Assembly (NCBI GenBank): GCA_943737045.1
Contig: CALSFV010000002.1
Coordinates: forward strand, 992,001-1,056,000
DNA from: Parapristionchus giblindavisi
Lineage: Eukaryota > Nematoda > Chromadorea > Rhabditida > Diplogasteridae
Length of the DNA: 64,000 bases
Reading direction: 5' to 3'
Shown: piece by piece, positions 25,173 to 37,100 of the stretch
Numbering within the stretch: the first letter of the stretch is position 1
Layout: each line of letters opens with the position of its first letter
Notes under the pieces: generated by a model
The model's input: only the letters and a program-made list of their open reading frames with translations
What the model was told of the DNA's origin: nothing
Database searches by the model: none
Program-made: the position numbers and the translations under genes

Positions 25173-28040
25173 GTCTTTCATCATTCGGCTGTCTCTGCGC
25201 CCTCTCCTCCTCCCTCGCCATCTTCTCTTTATTTATCATCCTCTAGGGATACGCCGCGAATCAATACTATCTCTTCTTTACTGATCAATGCACGTAGCAT
25301 AGGCTACAAGATTCCTCTCTTAGACGACTTCATAACCACCTTCAATTATAAACTCGTAGCAATTACCGAAACATGGGCTCAAATAGATACAATTTCCGAT
25401 TCTATGCTTTCAATGGGTAAATTTTCAGTCTATAGATGCGACAGGGATAAACATGGCGGTGGTGTAGTATTACTTATCGATCCTTCTATTTCATCTACCT
25501 TAATCTTTTGCTCATCATTCTCAATTTACTGTCAAACCGTTGGAGTTAGACTAATCTTCGAAAACAACTTGATCTTTGATCTCTATCTGATCTACCGTAG
25601 TCCGTCCTGTGATCCTCACCAATTCTCCACTTGCCTTTCGCATATCAGTGATATTGTCTCATCCAATAACTACCCTTACATTGTAATGGGAGACCTAAAC
25701 TGTCGCGAAATCGATTGGTCTTCCTTGTCATTATCCGTATCGCTACCGCCTACACATCACTCTCCAGTTCTACTTGACTTTGCGCAGTCTCATTCTCTGA
25801 CACAATGTGTTCCCTCCCCAACTAGGGGTAACAGTCTGCTAGATATTGTTCTCGCCTCTCATATTCATATCTTGTCTGACTGTAGAGTTCTTCCTCCTTT
25901 GCCTAAGTTAGATCACTCTCTTGTATCATTCTCTATTCTGGCATCACTGCCTAAGGCCAAACCTCGCCTAATTAAGGACTATAGGATAACTAATTGGACT
26001 GCTGTTCAAACTGCTATTGCCTCTGTTGATTGGTATAGTGAACTTTCCATTTGTAATCAGGACGCTGACACTCTTTATTCCACCTTTTTAAGCATTATTC
26101 AATCAATTATTGATATTCTCATTCCAATTCGCAAGGTTAATCCTTCCAAATCCAAAAACGGTTTTTCGTGTAAGTCTCTTAACCTCTTGCGTAGGTGCAG
26201 ATCTCAATATCGTAACCGCTTCTCAATTGGTATTGAACCATTTCTTGCGACTAGTCGTAGACTCCGCCTCTCAATCAATAAAACTCGCAGGCAACGCGAG
26301 CGCTCTCTTTTCAATAATCTTAATCTTAAGAAGTTTTATAAGTTCGCAGGCGATCGTATAAAAGATGTGCATCATACCATAGAATCTCTCATGGATAATA
26401 CTGGTAATATAAAAACATCTGACTTTGCTAAAGCCCAATTACTTGCTGATCACTTCAGTGAATCCTTTAATCATTCTACCTATCCTACACCTGTCTCGTC
26501 TTTCCACCCAAGATCACAGCGCATCGACTATATCGATTTTTCCCCAGCCAGAATAAAAAACGTCATAAGCAAATTACCTAATAAGATTTCTCGATCTCCT
26601 GATGGCATTACCTATGCTTTCTTGAAAAAAACTGCATCTCAAATCTCTATTCCATTGTCCATTCTCTTCAACTGGTTCATGCTTCACTCTTGTTCCCCGT
26701 CTGCTTGGCTTACCGCTATTGTTTGCCCCATTTACAAACGGAAAGGCGCCAAGCATGATGTTAATAATTATCGCCCCATATCTATTACGAGTGCATGTTG
26801 CAAGGTTATGGAAAGACTGATTTGTAAAGATATCACTGCGTATCTAACCACCAATGACCTCTTGCCTACTGAACAGCATGGGTTCAGAGGTAGAAGATCA
26901 TGCAGTTCGTGCCTTCTCTCAAGCTTCTCCTCGTGGCACAAGAACCTAGATAAGAAAAACTTTATATCTGTAGCATTTATCGACTTCAGTAAGGCTTTTG
27001 ATACATTGCCCCTTAATTTGCTTGTTCATAAATGTGAATCTATCGGTATCACTGGATGTCTTCTCAAATGGATTAGCTCCTTCCTTCATAATCGCACCCA
27101 ATCAGTTATAATAGGTGATACAATGTCTAACCCTTTCAATGTTATTAGTGGAGTCCCTCAAGGATCATGTCTTGGCCCCCTCCTTTTCTCATTGTACATT
27201 TCGGACGTTGCATCTGTGTTGCCCCAAAATGTTCAATGTTATATTTATGCAGATGATCTCAAAGTCTTCTCTGTCAATAACCCTATCGCCTTGCAAACTG
27301 CATTAGATTCAATTCATGCATGGAGTACCCAGTGGGGACTCACAATGTCACGCACGAAAACAGTCATAATGTGCATGGGCCCGAATCACCCCCCATTCAA
27401 TTTTTCGATCAACAATACCTTTCTACCCTGCGTCACTGAGATCAAAGATCTCGGTGTCACATATTCAAATACTTTGGATTTCACTGAACATATTAGCAAC
27501 ACAGTGAAAAAAGCTAAAGCTCGCTCCTGCTACATCCTTCGTTCTTTCACTTCAAAAAGCCCAGTTGTCTATACCCGTCTATTTTGCACTTATGTCCGTC
27601 CACTGCTCGAATACTGTTCTGAAGTGTGGAACCCCATGTCATCGTCTTTGAATACCCTAATTGAATCAGTTCTTATCAGATACTCCAGATTGGTATGTAA
27701 ACGCTGTCGTCTACCGTACACCTCGTATGAGGATCGTCTAAGAGCCTTGGACCTCCCTACTTTAGAAACCCGTAGAACAATTATTGATCTTACTGTAACG
27801 TTCAAGATCATTCATAATTTTATTGATATTGACCCCCGTAGCATCTTTATATTTTCCAACACTTTGAATTATACTCGAGGTCATCAACTTAGAATTTGTA
27901 TGAACCCTTCATCTAGTACACGCTATCTATCATTTTTCTCAAATCGTGTTGTCCGAAAATGGAATAATTTAGATCGAACTATTGTCACATCAATCTCTCC
28001 TCAAGTGTTTAGTAATTCTATAAAGGTTGCAATCCAGTAA
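25173..28040 (+). CDS. LINE ORF2: endonuclease and reverse transcriptase
   Basis: This enzyme nicks target DNA and reverse-transcribes the element RNA. The open frame begins right after the ORF1 TAG, in the same frame; its first ATG is only at 25404. Endonuclease signatures: LINARS (Asn at 25287), AITETW (Glu at 25368), LIYRSP, GDLNCREIDW, SLLDIVLAS and LDHSLVSF. Reverse transcriptase: NYRPISITSACCKVMERL, EQHGFRGRRS, FIDFSKAFDTLP, GVPQGSCLGPLLFSLYISD and the YADD catalytic box, then the thumb and a C-terminal region resembling CR1/jockey tails (YEDRLRALDLPTLETRR). About 955 codons in all. Because the catalytic Asn and Glu lie upstream of the first ATG, translation probably needs TAG readthrough or a non-AUG start. 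No RNase H domain is seen. Confidence 0.93.
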   Translation, partial: VFHHSAVSAPSPPPSPSSLYLSSSRDTPRINTISSLLINARSIGYKIPLLDDFITTFNYKLVAITETWAQIDTISDSMLSMGKFSVYRCDRDKHGGGVVLLIDPSISSTLIFCSSFSIYCQTVGVRLIFENNLIFDLYLIYRSPSCDPHQFSTCLSHISDIVSSNNYPYIVMGDLNCREIDWSSLSLSVSLPPTHHSPVLLDFAQSHSLTQCVPSPTRGNSLLDIVLASHIHILSDCRVLPPLPKLDHSLVSFSILASLPKAKPRLIKDYRITNWTAVQTAIASVDWYSELSICNQDADTLYSTFLSIIQSIIDILIPIRKVNPSKSKNGFSCKSLNLLRRCRSQYRNRFSIGIEPFLATSRRLRLSINKTRRQRERSLFNNLNLKKFYKFAGDRIKDVHHTIESLMDNTGNIKTSDFAKAQLLADHFSESFNHSTYPTPVSSFHPRSQRIDYIDFSPARIKNVISKLPNKISRSPDGITYAFLKKTASQISIPLSILFNWFMLHSCSPSAWLTAIVCPIYKRKGAKHDVNNYRPISITSACCKVMERLICKDITAYLTTNDLLPTEQHGFRGRRSCSSCLLSSFSSWHKNLDKKNFISVAFIDFSKAFDTLPLNLLVHKCESIGITGCLLKWISSFLHNRTQSVIIGDTMSNPFNVISGVPQGSCLGPLLFSLYISDVASVLPQNVQCYIYADDLKVFSVNNPIALQTALDSIHAWSTQWGLTMSRTKTVIMCMGPNHPPFNFSINNTFLPCVTEIKDLGVTYSNTLDFTEHISNTVKKAKARSCYILRSFTSKSPVVYTRLFCTYVRPLLEYCSEVWNPMSSSLNTLIESVLIRYSRLVCKRCRLPYTSYEDRLRALDLPTLETRRTIIDLTVTFKIIHNFIDIDPRSIFIFSNTLNYTRGHQLRICMNPSSSTRYLSFFSNRVVRKWNNLDRTIVTSISPQVFSNSIKVAIQ

Positions 28041-28150
28041 TTGCACCTATATCGTCGCTACTTCTTGTTTTAATATGCATTTTAATTGTTTATGAAAAAA
28101 ATCCCTCGTCTCTTTTCTCCAAGATGCGATAAATATATTATTAATTATTA
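28041..28150 (+). other. LINE 3' UTR and ATT-rich tail
   Basis: Short 3' UTR ending GATGCGATAAATATATTATT and a few ATTA units, then directly satellite. There is no poly(A), as in CR1/L2-like elements that end in short microsatellites. Confidence 0.8.
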
Positions 28151-31100
28151 TAGTATATCACTCGCTGAGTATCATTGCCAATTTGACTTGTAACGAACTG
28201 TTTTGTACCAAAAACAGAGAGTACTGAAAGATAAATTTACATATTGGCCGTACTGACCACTTTGAAATAGTTTATCTTATTCAGAATTTTTCGCTCTTTC
28301 ATTTGGTATATGACACGATAGGTTTCATTTTCATTTTCAAATTTCTCAAGTTATCTTGATCATATCAGAGTAAAAGCTACTTTTGTACTTCGATCATTAT
28401 AACAGCAGTAAAATATTACAGATTGACAAGACCTGAAGTGTGTCTCATTCAGAATTTTTTCCTCTTTCACATAGTATATCACTCGCTGAGTATCATTGCC
28501 AATTTGACTTGTAACGAACTGTTTTGTACCAAAAACAGAGAGTACTGAAAGATAAATTTACATATTGGCCGTACTGACCACTTTGAAATAGTTTATCTTA
28601 TTCAGAATTTTTCGCTCTTTCATTTGGTATATGACACGATAGGTTTCATTTTCATTTTCAAATTTCTCAAGTTATCTTGATCATATCAGAGTAAAAGCTA
28701 CTTTTGTACTTCGATCATTATAACAGCAGTAAAATATTACAGATTGACAAGACCTGAAGTGTGTCTCATTCAGAATTTTTTCCTCTTTCACCTAGTATAT
28801 CACTCGCTGAGTATCATTGCCAATTTGACTTGTAACGAACTGTTTTGTACCAAAAACAGAGAGTACTGAAAGATAAATTTACATATTGGCCGTACTGACC
28901 ACTTTGAAATAGTTTATCTTATTCAGATTTTTTCGCTCTTTCATTTGGTATATGACACGATAGGTTTCATTTTCATTTTCAAATTTCTCAAGTTATCTTG
29001 ATCATATCAGAGTAAAAGCTACTTTTGTACTTCGATCATTATAACAGCAGTAAAATATTACAGATTGACATGACCTGAAGTGTGTCTCATTCAGAATTTT
29101 TTCCTCTTTCACATAGTATATCACTCGCTGAGTATCATTGCCAATTTGACTTGTAACGAACTGTTTTGTACCAAAAACAGAGAGTACTGAAAGATAAATT
29201 TACATATTGGCCGTACTGACCACTTTGAAATAGTTTATCTTATTCAGAATTTTTCGCTCTTTCATTTGGTATATGACACGATAGGTTTCATTTTCATTTT
29301 CAAATTTCTCAAGTTATCTTGATCATATCAGAGTAAAAGCTACTTTTGTACTTCGATCATTATAACAGCAGTAAAATATTACAGATTGACAAGACCTGAA
29401 GTGTGTCTCATTCAGAATTTTTTCCTCTTTCACATAGTATATCACTCGCTGAGTATCATTGCCAATTTGACTTGTAACGAACTGTTTTGTACCAGAAACA
29501 GAGAGTACTGAAAGATAAATTTACATATTGGCCGTACTGACCACTTTGAAATAGTTTATCTTATTCAGAATTTTTCGCTCTTTCATTTGGTATATGACAC
29601 GATAGGTTTCATTTTCATTTTCACATTTCTCAAGTTATCTTGATCATATCAGAGTAAAAGCTACTTTTGTACTTCGATCATTATAACAGCAGTAAAATAT
29701 TACAGATTGACATGACCTGAAGTGTGTCTCATTCAGAATTTTTTCCTCTTTCACATAGTATATCACTCGCTGAGTATCATTGCCAATTTGACTTGTAACG
29801 AACTGTTTTGTACCAAAACAGAGAGTACTGAAAGATAAATTTACATATTGGCCGTACTGACCACTTTGAAATAGTTTATCTTATTCAGAATTTTTCGCTC
29901 TTTCATTTGGTATATGACACGATAGGTTTCATTTTCATTTTCACATTTCTCAAGTTATCTTGATCATATCAGAGTAAAAGCTACTTTTGTACTTCGATCA
30001 TTATAACAGCAGTAAAATATTACAGATTGACATGACCTGAAGTGTGTCTCATTCAGAATTTTTTCCTCTTTCACATAGTATATCACTCGCTGAGTATCAT
30101 TGCCAATTTGACTTGTAACGAACTGTTTTGTACCAAAACAGAGAGTACTGAAAGATAAATTTACATATTGGCCGTACTGACCACTTTGAAATAGTTTATC
30201 TTATTCAGAATTTTTCGCTCTTTCATTTGGTATATGACACGATAGGTTTCATTTTCATTTTCACATTTCTCAAGTTATCTTGATCATATCAGAGTAAAAG
30301 CTACTTTTGTACTTCGATCATTATAGCAGCAGTAAAATATTACAGATTGACATGACCTGAAGTGTGTCTCATTCAGAATTTTTTCCTCTTTCACATAGTA
30401 TATCACTCGCTGAGTATCATTGCCAATTTGACTTGTAACGAACTGTTTTGTACCAAAAACAGAGAGTACTGAAAGATAAATTTACATATTGGCCGTACTG
30501 ACCACTTTGAAATAGTTCATCTTATTCAGAATTTTTCGCTCTTTCATTTGGTATATGACACGATAGGTTTCATTTTCATTTACAAATTTCTCAAGTTATC
30601 TTGATCATATCAGAGTAAAAGCTACTTTTGTACTTCGATCATTATAACAGCAGTAAAATATTACAGATTGACAAGACCTGAATTGTGTCTCATTCAGAAT
30701 TTTTTCCTCTTTCACATAGTATATCACTCGCTGAGAATCATTGCCAATTTGACTTGTAACGAACTGTTTTGTACCAAAAACAGAGAGTACTGAAAGATAA
30801 ATTTACATATTGGCCGTACTGACCACTTTGAAATAGTTTATCTTATTCAGAATTTTTCGCTCTTTCATTTGGTATATGACACGATAGGTTTCATTTTCAT
30901 TTTCACATTTCTCAAGTTATCTTGATCATATCAGAGTAAAAGCTACTTTTGTACTTCGATCATTATAACAGCAGTAAAATATTACAGATTGACATGACCT
31001 GAAGTGTGTCTCATTCAGAATTTTTTCCTCTTTCACATAGTATATCACTCGCTGAGTATCATTGACAATTTGACTTGTAACGAACTGTTTTGTACCAGAA

Positions 31101-34100
31101 ACGGAGAGTACTGAAAGATAAATTTACATATTGGCCGTACTGACCACTTTGAAATAGTTTATCTTATTCAGAATTTTTCGCTCTTTCATTTGGTATATGA
31201 CACGATAGGTTTCATTTTCATTTTCACATTTCTCAAGTTATCTTGATCATATCAGAGTAAAAGCTACTTTTGTACTTCGATCATTATAACAGCAGTAAAA
31301 TATTACAGATTGACATGACCTGAAGTGTGTCTCATTCAGAATTTTTTCCTCTTTCACATAGTATATCACTCGCTGAGTATCATTGCCAATTTGACTTGTA
31401 ACGAACTGTTTTGTACCAAAACAGAGAGTACTGAAAGATATATTTACATATTGGCCGTACTGACCACTTTGAAATAGTTTATCTTATTCAGAATTTTTCG
31501 CTCTTTCATTTGGTATATGACACGATAGGTTTCATTTTCATTTTCACATTTCTCAAGTTATCTTGATCATATCAGAGTAAAAGCTACTTTTGTACTTCGA
31601 TCATTATAGCAGCAGTAAAATATTACAGATTGACATGACCTGAAGTGTGTCTCATTCAGAATTTTTTCCTCTTTCACATAGTATATCACTCGCTGAGTAT
31701 CATTGCCAATTTGACTTGTAACGAACTGTTTTGTACCAAAAACAGAGAGTACTGAAAGATAAATTTACATATTGGCCGTACTGACCACTTTGAAATAGTT
31801 CATCTTATTCAGAATTTTTCGCTCTTTCATTTGGTATATGACACGATAGGTTTCATTTTCATTTACAAATTTCTCAAGTTATCTTGATCATATCAGAGTA
31901 AAAGCTACTTTTGTACTTCGATCATTATAACAGCAGTAAAATATTACAGATTGACAAGACCTGAATTGTGTCTCATTCAGAATTTTTTCCTCTTTCACAT
32001 AGTATATCACTCGCTGAGTATCATTGCCAATTTGACTTGTAACGAACTGTTTTGTACCAAAAACAGAGAGTACTGAAAGATAAATTTACATATTGGCCGT
32101 ACTGACCACTTTGAAATAGTTTATCTTATTCAGAATTTTTCGCTCTTTCATTTGGTATATGACACGATAGGTTTCATTTTCATTTTCACATTTCTCAAGT
32201 TATCTTGATCATATCAGAGTAAAAGCTACTTTTGTACTTCGATCATTATAACAGCAGTAAAATATTACAGATTGACATGACCTGAAGTGTGTCTCATTCA
32301 GAATTTTTTCCTCTTTCACATAGTATATCACTCGCTGAGTATCATTGCCAATTTGACTTGTAACGAACTGTTTTGTACCAAAAACAGAGAGTACTGAAAG
32401 ATAAATTTACATATTGGCCGTACTGACCACTTTGAAATAGTTTATCTTATTCAGAATTTTTCGCTCTTTCATTTGGTATATGACACGATAGGTTTCATTT
32501 TCATTTTCACATTTCTCAAGTTATCTTGATCATATCAGAGTAAAAGCTACTTTTGTACTTCGATCATTATAACAGCAGTAAAATATTACAGATTGACATG
32601 ACCTGAAGTGTGTCTCATTCAGAATTTTTTCCTCTTTCACATAGTATATCACTCGCTGAGTATCATTGCCAATTTGACTTGTAACGAACTGTTTTGTACC
32701 AAAAACAGAGAGTACTGAAAGATAAATTTACATATTGGCCGTACTGACCACTTTGAAATAGTTTATCTTATTCAGAATTTTTCGCTCTTTCATTTGGTAT
32801 ATGACACGATAGGTTTCATTTTCATTTTCAAATTTCTCAAGTTATCTTGATCATATCAGAGTAAAAGCTACTTTTGTACTTCGATCATTATAACAGCAGT
32901 AAAATATTACAGATTGACAAGACCTGAAGTGTGTCTCATTCAGAATTTTTTCCTCTTTCACATAGTATATCACTCGCTGAGTATCATTGCCAATTTGACT
33001 TGTAACGAACTGTTTTGTACCAAAAACAGAGAGTACTGAAAGATAAATTTACATATTGGCCGTACTGACCACTTTGAAATAGTTTATCTTATTCAGAATT
33101 TTTCGCTCTTTCATTTGGTATATGACACGATAGGTTTCATTTTCATTTTCAAATTTCTCAAGTTATCTTGATCATATCAGAGTAAAAGCTACTTTTGTAC
33201 TTCGATCATTATAACAGCAGTAAAATATTACAGATTGACATGACCTGAAGTGTGTCTCATTCAGAATTTTTTCCTCTTTCACATAGTATATCACTCGCTG
33301 AGTATCATTGCCAATTTGACTTGTAACGAACTGTTTTGTACCAAAAACAGAGAGTACTGAAAGATAAATTTACATATTGGCCGTACTGACCACTTTGAAA
33401 TAGTTTATCTTATTCAGAATTTTTCGCTCTTTCATTTGGTATATGACACGATAGGTTTCATTTTCATTTTCACATTTCTCAAGTTATCTTGATCATATCA
33501 GAGTAAAAGCTACTTTTGTACTTCGATCATTATAACAGCAGTAAAATATTACAGATTGACATGACCTGAAGTGTGTCTCATTCAGAATTTTTTCCTCTTT
33601 CACATAGTATATCACTCGCTGAGTATCATTGCCAATTTGACTTGTAACGAACTGTTTTGTACCAAAAACAGAGAGTACTGAAAGATAAATTTACATATTG
33701 GCCGTACTGACCACTTTGAAATAGTTTATCTTATTCAGAATTTTTCGCTCTTTCATTTGGTATATGACACGATAGGTTTCATTTTCATTTTCACATTTCT
33801 CAAGTTATCTTGATCATATCAGAGTAAAAGCTACTTTTGTACTTCGATCATTATAACAGCAGTAAAATATTACAGATTGACATGACCTGAAGTGTGTCTC
33901 ATTCAGAATTTTTTCCTCTTTCACATAGTATATCACTCGCTGAGTATCATTGCCAATTTGACTTGTAACGAACTGTTTTGTACCAAAACAGAGAGTACTG
34001 AAAGATAAATTTACATATTGGCCGTACTGACCACTTTGAAATAGTTTATCTTATTCAGAATTTTTCGCTCTTTCATTTGGTATATGACACGATAGGTTTC

Positions 34101-37100
34101 ATTTTCATTTTCACATTTCTCAAGTTATCTTGATCATATCAGAGTAAAAGCTACTTTTGTACTTCGATCATTATAACAGCAGTAAAATATTACAGATTGA
34201 CATGACCTGAAGTGTGTCTCATTCAGAATTTTTTCCTCTTTCACATAGTATATCACTCGCTGAGTATCATTGCCAATTTGACTTGTAACGAACTGTTTTG
34301 TACCAAAACAGAGAGTACTGAAAGATAAATTTACATATTGGCCGTACTGAGCACTTTGAAATAGTTTATCTTATTCAGAATTTTTCGTTCTTTCATTTGG
34401 TATATGACACGATAGGTTTCATTTTCATTTTCACATTTCTCAAGTTATCTTGATCATATCAGAGTAAAAGCTACTTTTGTACTTCGATCATTATAACAGC
34501 AGTAAAATATTACAGATTGACATGACCTGAAGTGTGTCTCATTCAGAATTTTTTCCTCTTGGACATAGTATATCACTCGCTGAGTATCATTGCCAATTTG
34601 ACTTGTAACGAACTGTTTTGTACCAAAACAGAGAGTACTGAAAGATAAATTTACATATTGGCCGTACTGACCACTTTGAAATAGTTTATCTTATTCAGAA
34701 TTTTTCGCTCTTTCATTTGGTATATGACACGATAGGTTTCATTGTCATTTTCACATTTCTCAAGTTATCTTGATCATATCAGAGTAAAAGCTACTTTTGT
34801 ACTTCGATCATTATAGCAGCAGTAAAATATTACAGATTGACATGACCTGAAGTGTGTCTCATTCAGAATTTTTTCCTCTTTCACATAGTATATCACTCGC
34901 TGAGTATCATTGCCAATTTGACTTGTAACGAACTGTTTTGTACCAAAAACAGAGAGTACTGAAAGATAAATTTACATATTGGCCGTACTGACCACTTTGA
35001 AATAGTTTATCTTATTCAGAATTTTTCGCTCTTTCATTTGGTATATGACACGATAGGTTTCATTTTCATTTACAAATTTCTCAAGTTATCTTGATCATAT
35101 CAGAGTAAAAGCTACTTTTGTACTTCGATCATTATAACAGCAGTAAAATATTACAGATTGACAAGACCTGAATTGTGTCTCATTCAGAATTTTTTCCTCT
35201 TTCACATAGTATATCACTCGCTGAGTATCATTGCCAATTTGACTTGTAACGAACTGTTTTGTACCAAAAACAGAGAGTACTGAAAGATAAATTTACATAT
35301 TGGCCGTACTGACCACTTTGAAATAGTTTATCTTATTCAGAATTTTTCGTTCTTTCATTTGGTATATGACACGATAGGTTTCATTTTCATTTTCAAATTT
35401 CTCAAGTTATCTTGATCATATCAGAGTAAAAGCTACTTTTGTACTTCGATCATTATAACAGCAGTAAAATATTACAGATTGACAAGACCTGAAGTGTGTC
35501 TCATTCAGAATTTTTTCCTCTTTCACATAGTATATCACTCGCTGAGTATCATTGCCAATTTGACTTGTAACGAACTGTTTTGTACCAGAAACGGAGAGTA
35601 CTGAAAGATAAATTTACATATTGGCCGTACTGACCACTTTGAAATAGTTTATCTTATTCAGAATTTTTCGCTCTTTCATTTGGTATATGACACGATAGGT
35701 TTCATTTTCATTTTCACATTTCTCAAGTTATCTTGATCATATCAGAGTAAAAGCTACTTTTGTACTTCGATCATTATAACAGCAGTAAAATATTACAGAT
35801 TGACAAGACCTGAAGTGTGTCTCATTCAGAATTTTTTCCTCTTTCACATAGTATATCACTCGCTGAGTATCATTGCCAATTTGACTTGTAACGAACTGTT
35901 TTGTACCAAAAACAGAGAGTACTGAAAGATAAATTTACATATTGGCCGTACTGACCACTTTGATATAGTTTATCTTATTCAGAATTTTTCGCTCTTTCAT
36001 TTGGTATATGACACGATAGGTTTCATTTTCATTTTCAAATTTCTCAAGTTATCTTGATCATATCAGAGTAAAAGCTACTTTTGTACTTCGATCATTATAA
36101 CAGCAGTAAAATATTACAGATTGACAAGACCTGAAGTGTGTCTCATTCAGAATTTTTTCCTCTTTCACATAGTATATCACTCGCTGAGTATCATTGCCAA
36201 TTTGACTTGTAACGAACTGTTTTGTACCAGAAACGGAGAGTACTGAAAGATAAATTTACATATTGGCCGTACTGACCACTTTGAAATAGTTTATCTTATT
36301 CAGAATTTTTCGCTCTTTCATTTGGTATATGACACGATAGGTTTCATTTTCATTTTCACATTTCTCAAGTTATCTTGATCATATCAGAGTAAAAGCTACT
36401 TTTGTACTTCGATCATTATAACAGCAGTAAAATATTACAGATTGACAAGACCTGAAGTGTGTCTCATTCAGAATTTTTTCCTCTTTCACATAGTATATCA
36501 CTCGCTGAGTATCATTGCCAATTTGACTTGTAACGAACTGTTTTGTACCAAAAACAGAGAGTACTGAAAGATAAATTTACATATTGGCCGTACTGACCAC
36601 TTTGAAATAGTTTATCTTATTCAGAATTTTTCGCTCTTTCATTTGGTATATGACACGATAGGTTTCATTTTCATTTTCAAATTTCTCAAGTTATCTTGAT
36701 CATATCAGAGTAAAAGCTACTTTTGTACTTCGATCATTATAACAGCAGTAAAATATTACAGATTGACAAGACCTGAAGTGTGTCTCATTCAGAATTTTTT
36801 CCTCTTTCACATAGTATATCACTCGCTGAGTATCATTGCCAATTTGACTTGTAACGAACTGTTTTGTACCAAAAACAGAGAGTACTGAAAGATAAATTTA
36901 CATATTGGCCGTACTGACCACTTTGAAATAGTTTATCTTATTCAGAATTTTTCGCTCTTTCATTTGGTATATGACACGATAGGTTTCATTTTCATTTTCA
37001 AATTTCTCAAGTTATCTTGATCATATCAGAGTAAAAGCTACTTTTGTACTTCGATCATTATAACAGCAGTAAAATATTACAGATTGACAAGACCTGAATT

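Larger units (their letters stand above)
23574..28150 (+). mobile_element. Full-length CR1/L2-like non-LTR retrotransposon
   Basis: A 4,577-bp insertion splits one satellite monomer between TTTCACA and TAGTATATC with no lost satellite bases and at most 1 bp of target duplication. Order: about 440-bp pyrimidine-rich 5' UTR, ORF1 (24015-25172), ORF2 with apurinic-like endonuclease and reverse transcriptase (to 28040), about 110-bp 3' UTR, and an ATT-rich tail without poly(A). The absence of RNase H and the minimal target duplication fit CR1/L2-type LINEs. Apart from the single TAG between the two ORFs, both frames are free of stops, so the copy is young and may be active. Exact clade placement needs an RT phylogeny. 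Confidence 0.92.
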
